Positions 12,043-27,227 are shown, counted from the stretch's first letter. The stretch is DNA of 64,000 nt from Tyto alba (GCF_018691265.1 NW_024881303.1:7867777-7931776), one strand, 5' to 3'. The notes: generated by a model not told the origin, from the sequence alone. A program made the numbers and translations.

Positions 12043-15000
12043 AAGTACTCGCACAAATGTGGACATACCAATACATATGGATTGCACCATCTTTGGGATT
12101 ACTCCAACGTAGCAATCTCCAGCGCGTCTGTGTTTCAGCAGTAATGGCTCCAGCTCTTGGCTGCCCCATTTCACAAGAGTGTCTTTTTGCCCTTGTAAAG
12201 CTGCCTGTGGAAACTATCATTAGCTCTCTTACAGCTGCTGTGCATATAATAAAGGGGAAGCTTATAGGTGTGCCTGACCCTGAAGGGACTCAGGGCACCT
12301 GTGGGGTCCCACTGGGTCTGTACCACTACGGTTCAGACCCACTAACGTGGTGGAAGCTTTGTGATTATCTGTTGTGGTATGCTGAGGGTTTTTTTAGTCA
12401 ATGCCTGTATACTTTAGCCTTCCACTCTAATTTAACTGGAGGATGAATCATGCCTGTTCATCTCAATAGCAATGAAATCATGTCGGTATTTGTGTTAGCT
12501 TCCACAGACGCTTTTCTGAAGTGCCCAGAGGGAGGGTAGGTGGGACTGCCGGCGCTTCAATCCAAGAGAGTCTTGGATCCTGGGTAATGCCAACTCCTTT
12601 TCAGCGAGAGAAGTCAATGCCTTGGGCACCGCTTCATCTGTGGAGCTGCAGCCTGGGGAGTGCCGGGAGGGGACTGGTGCTCTGATGTGGTCTGGGGAAC
12701 CGGCTTCCAGAGAGACCTCGCCAGCAGGAAGGGGTCAGGCAGATGGGGGAGCCAGCAGCGCTGGGTTCCAGCCCATCTCCACCAAAAACCCATGGTGCTG
12801 CCTTAACCTGGGCAGATGGCTTGCAGAAACTTGTCTTTATGCTTGAAGGGCTGCTTGACTTTAAGATTAAAACGTAATAACAAAGTGCTTCTGGATACAA
12901 GTGCTTGCCAATGAGAGTTTAGTCTGAAGCCCAAGCAACAGAGCAAGAATGTCTTTTAAAGCTTAATCAGACATCCCTGTGAGTGCCTAAGACTGGTACA
13001 GAGTGCCTTTGGACATACTGAAGATCACAGGTGCAGGTGGGTATGAGGATCTCCCTCTGCTTTGCACAAATTCAAACACCCACCTTGCCCTCAAGATCAG
13101 TTGTTGGCCTGTGCTCTGGCATGAGTTTTCAGAAAAGTTCAGCCACACGTTCTGTCTTTGTGTCTGACCCCAGACACGAGTGCATATTGCATCACTCTCT
13201 ACCATCCTGATGTCTGCAAGAGAGGTGGAGCCAGTTTTGGAGGTTGTGTGACCGTAATCCACCATTCCTTTATCCTAACACATGGGCACAGAGCATTTCA
13301 AAAGGTTTGTGCTCTGTGTGCCAGTGTGGGTTGGTTAGGTGAAGCAGAGAAAAGCCGTGAAGCTCTGTTGTATTCTGCCACATTCCCCCTCTGCAGCTCT
13401 CTGCGGAGTCTGTAGGATGTGCTGTTGTGGGATGAGGCCATAAAATCCCCAGGAATGGTGCTGGGTTCCATTAACTGTCCAAGAACTGCTCAGGTACTGA
13501 GATGCCTGTGGGATCAACCTTGCCCACCAGCCTCCTCTGCCTCCCACAGCTGCACAAATCAGCAGGCAAGGACAGGCAGCTGTCTCCTGTTATATGGCCT
13601 AGCAATGAGTGTTAATTTGCAGTGGAGTTTCACTCATACCACTTATCCTGGGTCTGAGTTGGATTCTTGAATCATTAAGTCACATTTCTGGTCTTGCTTT
13701 GTTTCTGAGAAATGCAGTTCATCCTGGAGCTGTTGTGGCTGTGTGGAAAGATTTTGAAAGCAAATTCTGGTTGTTAGGACGGTGCAGGAGGGCACCTTGC
13801 TATGTTTTATTCCTGCTTTCTGGTAATTTTGAATTATAAATACCTGGAAAGATCTTCCCTTCATTTCTGTCCCATTACATTGCACTGCAAGTTGCAGTGC
13901 GCCTGGTGTAGTTGGGCTGTCTGTGTGTGTGCTGGTGGTCTGAATGGGTTTGCACCTTAGAATTTCATTGGAAACTAGAAGGAACGTTTTCTTTACCTGA
14001 GAGAACATTTTTCAAGAAAATAAGGAGTTGAAGTTATGTTTTGCATCCCCCTCACTATATTTTGACGTTACATCGTGCAGTGCCTGGAAGGACAGAGTGC
14101 GTGGACTAAATCCCACCGGGTTTAGGGATTGCATTGTGAAGCTGGAGGTGCATAAAGCAACGCTTTCCTTCGCCGCATGTAAGCCCCAAGTGGTGGCTGC
14201 ACACTGGTTACATGCTGTGTAACAGTGCTCAGTCTTACCTTTGGTTCTGTGCCCTCTGTAAGCTCCAGCAATCCTGATTTCCCCCTTTAAAGTACGACAG
14301 GAGTCAAATTAGAGGAAACCGCTAAGGCTGGAAGGGAGCAACAGCTCGTCCTTTCATTTGGCAGCAAAACTCAGGATTTCAAACTTCTTTTCTCCAGCTC
14401 GGTGCAGGTTGATCTTTTTCTGATCTCTGTTTTGTGGCTCCCTTTTTCAAAGGCTAGTAACCTGTTTTTTTCATTTGTGATTTCAGTATTTCCCTCTACC
14501 TTAAAGATGGGGTGGCAACTAAGCAGCTGAGCCCGTGTTTTTGTGTCTTAGCTCTGGTAGAACATATTTCAGGTGTCTTCTTTAGCCTGTATTTACTGGT
14601 GCCTGCTGACACTACTTTACTACTGCCTAGGAAATTTGCTTGAGTTCTTCCTTGATGCTGTGAGAATATGAGTTTCTGGTTATAAAAACTTACATGACCA
14701 TAAAAATAAATAATATTTGGTTTTTATTAGAAAAATGTGGGAGATGTGAACATTTCCTGTGAAGGAATTTTTAAGCAAATTCTTCACAACCCAAGGCACA
14801 TGGGATTGGAAATAGCTTTAGTTGCCAATGTGGTATGAAATCTTGAGAAAAAAACATGGATGTCCCTAGTGCAAATCTGGTGGGAATGGAATTGTGAAAA
14901 TCATTATTTGCTTCGAGTTTGGTAACTGAGTCTCCAAAATCTGGTGTGGAAAGAAAGATAGAAAATCGTTTCAGATTTTGTGAGCCCAAAATAATTGATA

Positions 15001-18000
15001 GGGCTTTTTAAAAGCAACAGGGCTTTTTTGCAACTTGAGAGTGTTAGTTTCAAGTAAAAGAAAATATTTTGGTTTAGGTTTTATTAATGAATGTGAAGGA
15101 AAATGGGAAATCATATTAGCTTCACATGAGTATTTAGGGCTTTACATAAAAGTGAGACCTCCATCTGTTCTCCTCCTCATTTAGTCAGAATTCTGTTTTA
15201 AATCTGTTGTCCACTGTATTTGGAGCAAGGCCTTCAACTTGAAAAATCCTACCTCTTCAATAAGTATCTTACCAACTGTGTGATTCTGCAGGTTACATGT
15301 CTTTCATTCTCTTCTGTTGAAGTTGCTTCATTTTGCAAAAAATAATTACAATCTCACTGGATCAGGAGCTGGAAACGTGCATTGCTTTGGCTACCAGAGC
15401 AGGCAATAGAAACACATTTTTCTCCATCGTGATGGAGATTTCAGTATTTCTGTGAAGTAAAATGACTTCAGCAGAAGAGGTGGAGAAAAATCAAAGTCTA
15501 CTCCTTGCTTGCAAGGGGGGTTAGAATGCACGTTTGCTTACGCAGAGGTGTTTCCAAGGAGTGTCTAAATGGCCCTGCATGCTGAAGGCTTGAAAAAGCA
15601 AAATTTTTCCCTTTCAGAAATACCAGAATTACTCATTTAGCTAATTCCAGGCTTGGGGATTTTATTTTTAATTGTGTGGTTTTTTTAAAAATGTTTGGCT
15701 GGAGTTTTACATTAGTCGCACCTATGTTTGTGACCTTTGGGCTTACCAGATCTGGGAGAACCTAGAACGGAGGCAGGAAGCCAGTTTCTGCCACTGCTAC
15801 TTCTGTGAAGAAGATCCTTACTACACAGAGTGGTAAAACCAAAAGAGGAAAAAAAAAAAAAAACACAGAACTTCTTCCTTTCAAATATAGTGTTTATATC
15901 ACAAATGAAAAGATCACAGTACAGTGAGTGGCAGGTACGTGTATAATGCCTATTCACTGGCAAAACTCCATGGTGCAGGGAAATTGTATTTGACAGAGGC
16001 TTCAAGATCATCTGCAATTGTAATTTTTTTTTTTTTTTTCTTACGAATGTTAAACTCAAGTGGCAGATGTGTAAAGAACACCTCTTCCAGCATGTGATGC
16101 TGAAGCATCTCATTTTGTCATTTCTTCTGGGTCTAGACTAAACTGAGGCTGTTAAACTGATGTGCTATAGCTGCCTGTAAGGACAAAGGCTGCTTTTCTG
16201 AGTCAGGATGAAACCTGTTTTCCAGTGAAGGTTTGCCAGTGAAAGGCAGAACCTCAGCTGGACTTTAGAAACACGGCCCTCAGAAAACCTTTCTGCCGTT
16301 ATTGCTTCACTGAACTGCTAAAAATATTGAATGGAAAATGCAAGTATTAAGGAAATGAGGTAGATTTGGGCTTTCTGAGCTGGATGACTTCCAGTTTCAT
16401 CAGCTTCCCGGAATCCTTGCTGCAGAAATGAAGAGCTCCTTGTAAATCTCAGAAACCTGTCAGTGTTTTTCCTCTCATGTGGCTGTGCTGGTTCACCGGG
16501 TACGACGCGCAGGGAGACCTGTCAGCACTGAGCAGCGAGTACAGAGCTTACAGCTGCTGGGATTGCTTGAGACAAATGCTCAAACACAAGACCAAACCAC
16601 AACTTTCCCAGAGAATTATTTTACGGTGTAGCTGGAGAGAACAGGCTCCAGAGGAGCCGCGTGGCTGACCCCACGAGACCTGTTTTGAGAGGGACGTGTG
16701 GGGCCATCTTCTGCGGCCTTGCCAAGCGAAGAGCGTTTGAGAAGTCGTCTTTGGTCATGGGAGGTTCTCTTCTAAAATGATCCGCACGTAGCCAGAGCGC
16801 CTGAGCAAGCGAGAACAGATTAATGTCACGTTACGGGCTATGTGAAAATAAAAAAATGCAAGTTTTGGATTTCATGTTGCTGGAAAGGAGTCAGGAGAAG
16901 CTGGTATCCCAACTGCAGGAGGAGGCAACAGGCGCTTTTAATGGGTTTAACGTGCAGTGTAGAGAAGCCAGAGAGCTGGAGGTTTGCCTGTGTGGTTAAA
17001 ACTGTACTCACTCAGCGAGAGGCAGACAGTTTAAATTTAATGGCAGTTGCATATAGAGAGGCTCTCTGGGAGGATGCAACAAGGGCAGAGTGCGCTTGCA
17101 GCTGCAGAAGCTCCTGCCATCTTGGTGCTCCAACGGGCATGGTGGGTTATGCAGCTGGCAGGGGTTTGGGGCCTTCTGCAGCACGCCCTGTGGGGCAGAG
17201 GCTGCGAAGTGGCAGAGTGCCTGCTGATGTGGTCGGCAGAGCTGGCCCTGCCTCCTAGCTGTGTCTTGCCTCTGCTCCTCAGGCTCTCCATGAGGGACTG
17301 TAACCTGCTCACTCAACATATGTGACTGTGTTTCTGCTGGCTCAGATATAAGAAAGGTGTATTTTGAGGTTTTCCCAAAGCATGCCAGGACGTGACGGAT
17401 GTTTTGGGGAGTCGGGGAAGGTTTGCACAGGGGATCTCCAAGCAAATTCACCAAAATTCCCCTTCCAGTTGCACCTTTAGGGGCACCCCTCAACAGTCAG
17501 GCCTGCCCAGGACCATAAAGGTGTTTGCTGCATTTAAAACCAAGCCAAGAATAAATGCGCATTTCAACCGCATCATTGCAGATTCCTGGAAACAAGGCCT
17601 GCCTTCATGCTCGGAGGGCTTCCCTGCTCTGCCAGGAACCACAGGGAAGAGCAACAGGAGCTTTGGCTGTAAACTGCTGCTGAAGGCGTACTGTCGTGGG
17701 CGAGCACGTACAATACCTCTCACTGTGCTCACCTAAAGTCTTTCCAGGACAAGCCTTTGCCCACATGCCTTAGCAGCCATTTTTGATTCTCAGAAGGGGA
17801 AAAACAAGTGTCTTCTGCTAAGCATCCCGCCCAGAGCAAACACTGCAGCGTAAGACAGGCGTGGGCACTGTCCTCAGCATCCAGATTTCACTGGCCACTG
17901 GCTAGCTGGTGGGCCTGCTGGGAAGGGCAGCATCATTGCAGAGGGCTTTTTGCTGGCTTGTGTTGCCATGCCGTGTTAAAGTTGAAGAGAGAGGATGTAT

Positions 18001-18002
18001 GA

Positions 18003-18155
18003 TCTTGTGATTAAGGTCTGGAGCTGGCATTCAGGAAGCTGGTCCTGGCTCTGGGGAACACAGGCAAATTTCTTAACCTCTACCCCTCTCTTTCCCATCC
18101 ATTCAAAAGAGACTAATAATATTTTTTCTTACCTCTTTAGGACAGGATGTGGCTC
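18003..18155 (+). repeat. MIR-like tRNA-derived SINE fragment
   Basis: The order of blocks follows the MIR family shared by amniotes: a tRNA-like head (GTGATTAAGGTCTGGAGC), then CTGGCTCTG, then the core GGCAAATTTCTTAACCTCT, then a CCCATCCATTCAAAAGAGAC-type segment and ACTAATAATAT. Divergence is high, as expected for an ancient copy. It sits in the first intron portion, 1.6 kb before the DLKLDN exon. Confidence 0.6.
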
Positions 18156-19696
18156 TGATTGTCTGTGCGTCATTGACCTTTCCACTGCAACAGTGAAGTT
18201 GAGGGAGAGCTCCAGAGAGGCTTCCCGTGGTGGTGGTGTGGGCTGCAGAAATGCCAGTGCACGATAGAGCAATTGAGCACCTGATTTTCACTTTAAGATC
18301 ATAGATGGAGGATGAACAGGATCAAGTTGGATTCCGATTTCAGCTCACCCATAGGTTTTCATATTGATATGGAGGTGCCACCACCTGTGTTACCACCCTC
18401 CCTGTTGCTCCCCCTTCACAGGGAAATAGGTGTCCAGCCAGAGCACAAAATGGATCAAGTTCCAGCATGGATTTCATGAAGGGGCTCTGAGACCCTCAGA
18501 TGTATTTAGTTATTTGATCCTTATCTGGGCACTCTGAATGTCTTTAAAAGTGACTTTGTCTAGGCCTAAAAGGAGTCCTCCATCTCACTAAAATGGCAGT
18601 GGTAACGCTTCCCTGCTTCAGAACTGCTGTGAGGGCTCTCTGCAACTCTTAGGCTGATACCTGAGACAGTTCAAAAAATGAACTGTGACCTCTTTGTACT
18701 GCACAGAACTCCTATCGTAACTCCTTTTCTCCATCTGTGATGGTACCTAGAGCCTGTCTGGCAGCTGAAAAACAGAGGTGCTACGAGCGGGTTTGTATTT
18801 TTAGGAAGGCATTGTCAAAGTCTGCAGACGACTCTGGCCATGTTCCTGACAGTGCTGGCTGCGGGCTATTCCCTCAGGCAATCTCAAGGTCAGGCAAGCT
18901 GATAAGCGTTGTGAGGGCCCTGTCATTCCCGCAGCTCTGCTTTTGACGAGGAGCTCCGAGGCTGTTAGAGATGACGTGTTGGAAAATGTACCTTTCTGCA
19001 TCTTGTTTGGCCGCAGATCTCTTGTGACGGTGACAAGGAGGTCCCCCCCAGTGAGCACTATGGAGGACATTCTTACATTACATCGCTTCTTAAATTAGCG
19101 CAGTCCTGCTGGAATCAATACATCTGGGAGGACTTTAAGACTTTGCATCTCGTGCTGACTGAAGATTCCCCCTGCCCATGTGGCATGGTCAGCAGGAGCT
19201 TTCTTTTCTTTTCAGCTTGGATAATGCTCAGGGTGGGGTTTACCAGTCAGGCTTGACTGGATACAGGGAAATCTGTGACTTAACCCCCAACACCTCAGTA
19301 GAAGAGGAGGTCTGCTGCCCCTCTGAAGAGGCCTTGCACGCCTCCCTGCTGTGTGGTCCCAGCACGGCGCTTTGCTGAATCAGAGCGTGTCCCGTGCGGT
19401 GCGTTCTGCTGCATCATAACACCGTTACGCAATTTGACAGCTCTGGCAACCTCTGCTCCAGTGAGTCCCAGAGCTAAATGAGCAGGAGCTCTGCCAGCCA
19501 GGCTTGTGGTGTGTTTGGAAAGCCATGTGGGCGAACTCGTATAGCACCTGCCCATATTAAACACATTTCGGCAGAATGATGTTTGTTCCTCCCTCCCTTT
19601 TGTAAGAGATGAAGCAAAAGAAAACCCCTCCTGCATGACTTCTGTTTATTTTTTTATGATGATGAGGCTTGTCCAGTTTACAGGTTAAGCTTCTGA

Positions 19697-20856
<1,160 letters not shown>

Positions 20857-21045
20857 ATCCTGCAGGAGATGCTGTATGGCCCTGACGTGGACTGGTGGGC
20901 CATGGGCGTGCTGCTGTACGAGATGCTGTGTGGCCACGCGCCCTTTGAGGCGGAGAACGAAGATGATCTCTTCGAGGCCATTCTGAATGACGAAGTTGTC
21001 TACCCAACGTGGCTCCAGCAGGACGCAGTGGCAATCCTCAAAGCA
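20857..21045 (+). CDS. PRKCH: PRKCH coding exon: kinase alpha-F to alpha-G region
   Basis: The exon is exactly 189 bases, or 63 codons, in phase 0 at both ends. It starts [17 protein letters not shown] and ends [12 protein letters not shown]. It encodes the alpha-F helix with the conserved D-x-W-W-x-x-G segment (residues 12-17) that anchors the catalytic and regulatory spines, then the alpha-G region [19 protein letters not shown]. The acidic ENEDD run is part of the PKC substrate-basic-residue surface. [29 protein letters not shown] is essentially the PKC eta version (shown here only as identification of short blocks: [27 protein letters not shown]). Epsilon reads MAGQPPF and HDDVLYPVW. The acceptor is CTTCAG and the donor GTGAGT. 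The length divides by three, so skipping would keep frame but remove the alpha-F helix. Retention of the intron would add about 26 residues before a stop at 21121. Confidence 0.97.
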
Positions 21046-21807
21046 GTGAGTTGCTTTGGCTGTTCTCGTGCTCTCTGTCCTGTCTTTCTTCAGCCTAAAT
21101 CTAGCAAAAGTAAACAGGGCTGAGGTATGGGCACTCAGAAATTGTGGTTACCCTGACCCTGACCCTTTTCTTATCTTGGATTGAAGGGTAAACAAAAAAA
21201 AAATCCTGCCCCACTTAGATGTGTTTGCATAGTTATGTCCTTCATACAGTTCAGCAGCCAACTTGGCAAGAAAAGTGTGTGCATATCTGTGTGTCTGGGC
21301 ATTCCCCTGCTGACTTAATAATTTGCAACATATGGTCAACTTCCAGAACAGAAGCAGCGGGTATACGCAGTATTTAATCAGTAGTGACCATATGATTTCC
21401 ATGAGACTGGAGTGGCAAAGAAGTGAAGTCTTCATGATAATCCTTCGTTCTGACTGTTGGTAATACCAGCCATCCCCCAGGGATTGCTGTCTAACTGCAT
21501 ACAAAGACAAGGGTTTTATTTCTGTGTGTTTGGGGAAAGAAAATGAGGCTGTACAGCAGTTTGACGAGAACTGTTGCTGGCTACACTTAGTCATTGTTCT
21601 ACCGTGTCTTCCTGAATTTTCCCAGGAGCTCTCTTTTCCATGTGCCTCACATGTTTGTGACATGGGAATGAAGTTTTTTAAGATTTCAGGCTACAAACAG
21701 TATGGGCTACAAACTGTACACGCAAAACAGTTTGCATGTACAAACAGTGCCTGGTGCACTGGAAATGCCCAGCTTTACTGTAATGAATCAAAAGGTGATT
21801 AAATATT

Positions 21808-21965
21808 GAGGGTGTTAACCTACAAATCAGGAGACCTAGTTTAGTTGTTCTGCTACTGACTTCTTCCTGCCCCTTTTCAAATCACTTAATATCTCTCTGC
21901 ACCCTTTGGAGAGAGAAAGATCAGAGTATTCCCTTTCCTTGCAAAAGTGCTGTGAACAAAGATGC
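21808..21965 (+). repeat. MIR-like tRNA-derived SINE fragment
   Basis: AATCAGGAGACCTAGTTTAG, CTGCTACTGACTTC, then CAAATCACTTAATATCTCTC reproduce the head and core order of MIR-type SINEs (GGAGACCTGGGTTC ... CTGCCACTGAC ... CAAGTCACTTAACCTCTCTG). The copy lies in the 17 kb intron in the same orientation as the gene. Confidence 0.6.
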
Positions 21966-23767
21966 TTTTAAGACTGGATACTACTAATTACTGAGGATCT
22001 AAGAAATAATTGGATAAGGTAGTAATTCATAGTACCTTGTGGAACACTGGCTCAAAGAAATGAGGTAATGAAGGATGGGGACCATTTAAAGGAAAGAGGA
22101 AAGTTTGTTTTCATCAGATCTCTAGTAGTAAGAATCTGGAATTTTTCTGCTAAAAGTTTTCTGGTGTATATGAACTGAGAAACTACCTTCTGTAGCTGAA
22201 AATGCATCTAATAAATTCCACAGAAATTAATGGAGAATAAAATCCACTTCTTGATGAGGCAAAGGATTGTGCTTTGAAATCCCAGGTTGTGTTTAGGAGT
22301 GATTATTTGTCATGCTGAAGGCCCTCTTCGGTTTGGAAATAACCTGCAACATAGTTAAAAAATTATAAAGTTCAGACACGTAGCTTCTGGAGCAGTGTTC
22401 TTGTTGTTGGATTGGGACTCTTGAATGCCTGAGCCTGTTGCTCTTCTGCAGTGACAAGTAATAGCAAAGTGGATTTGTTCCAGGTATCTTGCATAAGTAT
22501 GAGATGGAGGTAAAATGCAGCCAGATAAATGCTCATCATAACAGGAATTTCAGGCTATGATAAAAATATGATTTGTGTTCTAGCCTCTTGATTAAATGCT
22601 TATTTTCCTAATTCTGATAGGAACCTCACAGAAGCAGCCAGTGCAAGCTGCAGTTACCCCAGGCTGCTACTTTTAACAACTTTTAACAGCGGGTCGCTCC
22701 TGTGATTAACAGTCAAGCAGCATGATGAGAGGCACTGGAGAAAGAGGGCCGGAATTGAGGAGGGAGCTAAGAATTTAAATAAAGATCAACTTGGTGTCTC
22801 CAAAACGGCATACACTGCTTAGCAGTTGCTGGCTACTTGCCTGAAAAAGGTCTCCTCTCCAGCCATTCTGCTTGTGTGCTGTATCATGTGTTGCTGGTGA
22901 AACCCAAATGAAAGCAAAACTGCCTCTCTGAAATGCAGATGTGTTGTTCAAGAGAAGCACTATGCTGTGTTTGCTCTGGGGAGAAGGCTGAAATTTAGGG
23001 CATTAACCAGGACCCTTGTGATTAACTAGTGAGAAGTCGCAACTGAAATATTTACTGGACCTTCAGTTCTTCAGTGTTTCTGTTCCCTGAGTGGCTGCTA
23101 CCTGGAGGTGACTTCTGCATTTTATTTTACAGCACTGAGGATAGTTGGCTACAGCCTGAACTTCCGCAACTTCACAGTCGCTGCTTTTGGGATCAAGAGC
23201 TGTTCACTAGAAGAGCTCCTTATTTCCTTCTCCCTTTCTTATGCTGAGTGTTTAGAGGCATCAGAGCATGTTGGCTTTAACAGGAAGGAAACATCCTGTC
23301 ATGAGATTGTCTGGGGCTCTAGATTAAAATGGAAAAAACCCAGACACTTTGATTTCTTTTCCATGATAACAAATGTGATCGCTGCTGAGGTATATTTGCA
23401 GCATACTGACAATGTTTGGTCAGTGTTTTTAGGTGTCAGTATTACACAGAGTGGTGAACTCGGCTTTTTTGTTCCATTGCGGTCATTTTATGGAGGAAGA
23501 GAGTAGGGTTGCTAGCTGCTAAATATGTAGATTTTTTTTTTTTCTCACAGATTAATATTATTTCTCTTAGATACAGCATTATTACTATGTGAGCATCTTC
23601 TAATCACTACTGTGTTTGTCCCCAACAAAAAGTGAACTCAAGCTCCCTGATTTGACAGCTTTGGCAGCGCTTTCTAACCCATGATATTAAGAGCTCTGGA
23701 AAATTAGAGCATTCAACTACTGCAGTGACATAAATGATTATAAGTAATTACATGGCACGGGAAGCCT

Positions 23768-23835
23768 ATGGAAGAACAGGGAATTAAACCTTGGGTCTCT
23801 TGTATTGCAGGCTAAGGCCTTAATAGCCTTTATAA
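23768..23835 (-). repeat. Possible SINE tRNA-like head, reverse orientation
   Basis: GGGAATTAAACCTTGGGTCT resembles a reversed pol III B box (GGATTCGAACC) followed by a reversed tRNA-like A-box region ending near AGGCTAAGGCCTTAA. Identity to a particular family cannot be fixed by eye. Confidence 0.35.
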
Positions 23836-25452
23836 CTGGATTATCCCCTCACTAAAACTTCTGGCCTCTAACCTTGAACAGGAGTAGTGAGAATTCACTT
23901 AGTCAAGAGTGGTACTAAGCTCTGAAATGAAAATCAAATTCTTCTGCCAGGAAGATGCAATTAGGTGTAGGTGCTTGTTGATGCTCTACAAATGGATATA
24001 TCTAGGTTTAGAAAGCACTTGATCCATTTGCCTTCATGAAAAACTTCATTGTAAACAAGGATAATAGTTTTCAGGACCTGTTTCACGGATGCTGTTATTT
24101 TGTTTTGCTTTCATTTACCATAATTGTGCTTCACCAATTTCCCCCCATCAGAAACCACCTGATTTCTGAAGGTTGCATCCTGTTCATCTTCACAGCTTCT
24201 TGATAATAACCAAAATATGTTCTTAGGACCTCATTTAGGTCACTGGGTGTTCCTGGTGTGTTTCTGAGCACTGGTATAAAGGAAAGCAAAAACAAACTCA
24301 ATGCCCAGGGACCTTGTTTAGAATTAAAAGCAGAAATATTTGTGGTCTAGAAAAATCAGTTTTTATCTATTTCCCTTTTAAATGTTTTTTTTTGTCCTTG
24401 ATATTTTCTCTCAAGAGCTGGGGAAAGAGTAGGGCAAAGCTAAATCAGTGTAAATCAGCAGGATTTTGCTGGAGTCGATATTCCCAGAGGAAGGAAGTAG
24501 AAAAACTCACTCGTACCCTGTTTGAGTGTGTCACTGGGGAATGTAGGTACTGATGGTTCAGGTCAGGCAGAGAGGACTCAAACTGGGGTTCTCCCCTGCT
24601 TGTGTAAACAAGTCGAACTGGGCATGGATTTGCTTGTGGGAGTTAAAAAAGTGCAGAAAAGAATTGCTGCTAAATGGATTCAGACCACTTCAGCTCATTC
24701 TAACTGTAAATTTTGCTTTGATTTTGATTCCCCCCCAAAAATCGTTTCTCCAGAGCCCTACCTGAATGCAGTCATACAGAGTCTATGCCAGAGGAGCTAT
24801 TGGGTTTGCGTCTGTAAAATAAATGCTTTCAAATACTCTTTGCCGTCAGCTGATAGAATAGTCACCCAGGTCTGACGATGAAAAGACTGTGAAAGAGAAA
24901 CTTTGTGAGCATGCAGAGAGCAGAGACTGCCACACCGTATCTGTTACAGTGAGAGTGCAGCTGGAGTTTGCTTTGTTACAGCATGTCGATGTTCTGAATT
25001 TGTAAATTGTCACTAGCAAAAAGGGTGGATTTCCAGGCAGCCAGAGGCCCTGGGATTCAGCTGAGTGAACTGCAAAATGAAATACAATCCTCTCATTTCC
25101 CATAAGGGGGGGTGGTATTTTGGCAGCATGTTTCACTCGCTTCATGTATGACTTTCTCAAGTACAATTCAGTCACGCTGTCTTGCTCACGGTCAGGCTTA
25201 GTTGGAGGGGAGAATGAAGGGACACAGTGAAAACTGGGTCTCAAAAGTCAGTGGCGTAATGGGAAACAAATTCACAAGGAAAGCTGTAGGGATTTTCCTT
25301 TCAAAGTCTGGTTTCAGTTGATGAGAGAAGGGCTAAGCCAACTGAGTTGCTCCACAGACTGATGATCTGAGGTAGCATTGGTTGGCCCAAAGGCTTGGAA
25401 ACTTGGATGAGCAATTGCAGCTTAGATGTTTTCACTCTCAGAGCCAGGTAAC

Positions 25453-25515
25453 AGCGTGGGCTAGTGGTAGCATTGCTCTGCATTCAGCACCCTGAATTGC
25501 TGTCGCAGCTGAGTC
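25453..25515 (+). repeat. Possible SINE tRNA-like head
   Basis: CGTGGGCTAGTGGTAGCATT matches a tRNA A-box pattern (TGGCNNAGTGG) as found at the start of tRNA-derived SINEs, and is followed by a TTCAGCACCCTGAATTGCTG-like segment. There is no convincing B box or cloverleaf, so it is not called as a tRNA gene. Confidence 0.3.
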
Positions 25516-27227
25516 TGCTGAAGCCGAGGGTGTTTCTTGATGTTTGTGTGCCAACCTTCAGTCTTAATGTGAGCTCTGAAACACTTCTGGCCTAGCTGAA
25601 ATGCTCCTTCCAAAAGTGAGGCTTGGGCAGGCTTGCCAGTAGCTATGTATTTTGGGGACACAAATGAGGCTAAAGCCCATTCTCCCTCTGGCTGGTTAAA
25701 AACCATGCATTTTGAAGAAAACACTACTGGAGATAAGAGCTTGGGAAAAAATGGTTATGTACCCCTCCAAGTGGTTTTCGTGTGAAAAATAAACACCAAT
25801 CAAGAAAACAGGAAGGGGCAGAGGAAATGGACTGTGATTTTAGCAGCCTGCACTCCCGCCCAGTGCAGGTGCAACAGCGCAGGGGAATCCAAATGCCAGT
25901 GGATTAGTGCGAAGAATGAGAGGGATTGAAAGGTGAGGAAGCTCAGCTGAGAGCAAACATGACCCGTATCTTGGAGAAAAATTATGTCAGCAATACAGTG
26001 CCAAGGATGCAAAAGAAAAACTTGATCTGTTTTTATAGAGAACAATGTCCTGGAAGTGACGCTTTCTGAAAAGGCAAATACTTTGGTTTGGTGAACTCTC
26101 TGCTGCTTCGTGTCACTGAATTCACTTCCCCCCTCCAGATACCCCGGCGCTCTCTGCACCCAGGCAACACCACTGAAGTCTGACACATGCACACCACTGC
26201 CACTCCACCCTTTTTTAGACTCTGCTCTTGCAAACTTGCTTAAAATCTCCTTTGCTTTGCCATGTAAACATCAAGGGGCCGGTGTGTCTGGAAATTAGTG
26301 CTTCAGACTCAGCTGCAGCAGTAATGGTGCTCAGTGGGTCGGCAGGAGCCAGGTACTACTCTGATGACCTGTGCTTTATGGGCTTATTTTTGTCTGTTGG
26401 AGCACAACGTGAGGGAGTTGGGATTTCCTTCCTGGCTTCTGCCAGCAGCCAGGAGGGAGCTTGCATGGCTCTTGAAAGCAGCCAGAGGGAGAATGGTTAA
26501 ATGTGCCACAGTTTAAATCCCCAACCTCTTTACATCCAGACAGCCTTGAAGCCTGATCAAGAAGTCAAAAAAGCCCTGATCTAGAAAAGAAACGCCTCTT
26601 CTCCCATTCCTGTGAACCCATGTCACAGACTGAAACCCAGAAACTAGGGCTTTTCAGTTTGTTCCTTATGTTTTTTGGCTTGTTTGAACAGCTAGCACAC
26701 AGGGCAATATTCAATACTGAGGGCTTGCCAGCAGTGTAATTTATCCCCCTTTGCTAGGAGGCAGCACACGTGGGTTTTTGTAAGAGCAAGAAAAGGGATC
26801 AGGAATGTTGCAATGCAGATGGCAACTGGCAACTTCATCTTCAGCAGGAGAGAGGTATGGCAGCCCTTCCACAACAGTTTGGCCAATTTTCATATTGTTA
26901 ATTAAAAAAGCCACTCAAAACTTTCTACAGAAGTATTTAATTCCTTTGCTATCTAGAAGAGTGAATATGAAGCTGCCTTAGGTCCCTCAGTCACTCAGGT
27001 AACCATCAGACAAAAGAGACTTTCTGACAAGGTACTATAATGAGTAGTGTATCGCTCCACCAGCAATTTCTCTTGAGTTGATGGGGGGAAGCCTGTGGAT
27101 ATTATTTCAAAATGTGGCCCAATTCTACCTTAAAACAGGATGTTAAGTTAGAGGGCACTGATAGTGAATTGTAGAAATGCTTTGTGTATGCATACACACA
27201 TGTAGAAATAAGGTAACAGTTGTGAAA

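Noticed and set aside
11850..12446. 198-codon open frame, + strand, in the first intron portion
   Set aside because: It reads through an AT microsatellite (a run of Ile, Tyr and Thr), has a competing minus-strand frame, and has no recognisable motif.
21150..21172. Telomere-like CCCTGACCCTGACCC
   Set aside because: There are only about three units and the unit is not the vertebrate telomere hexamer. It is a short simple repeat.
23108..23506. 132-codon frame preceded by a TTTTATTTTACAG acceptor-like site, considered as an extra PRKCH exon
   Set aside because: PRKCH coding continuity from 21045 to 38314 is exact without it, and the sequence does not resemble any PKC segment.
25453..25520. tRNA gene suggested by an A-box-like TGGGCTAGTGGT
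   Set aside because: There is no B box at the right distance and no cloverleaf pairing. It is better read as a worn SINE head.
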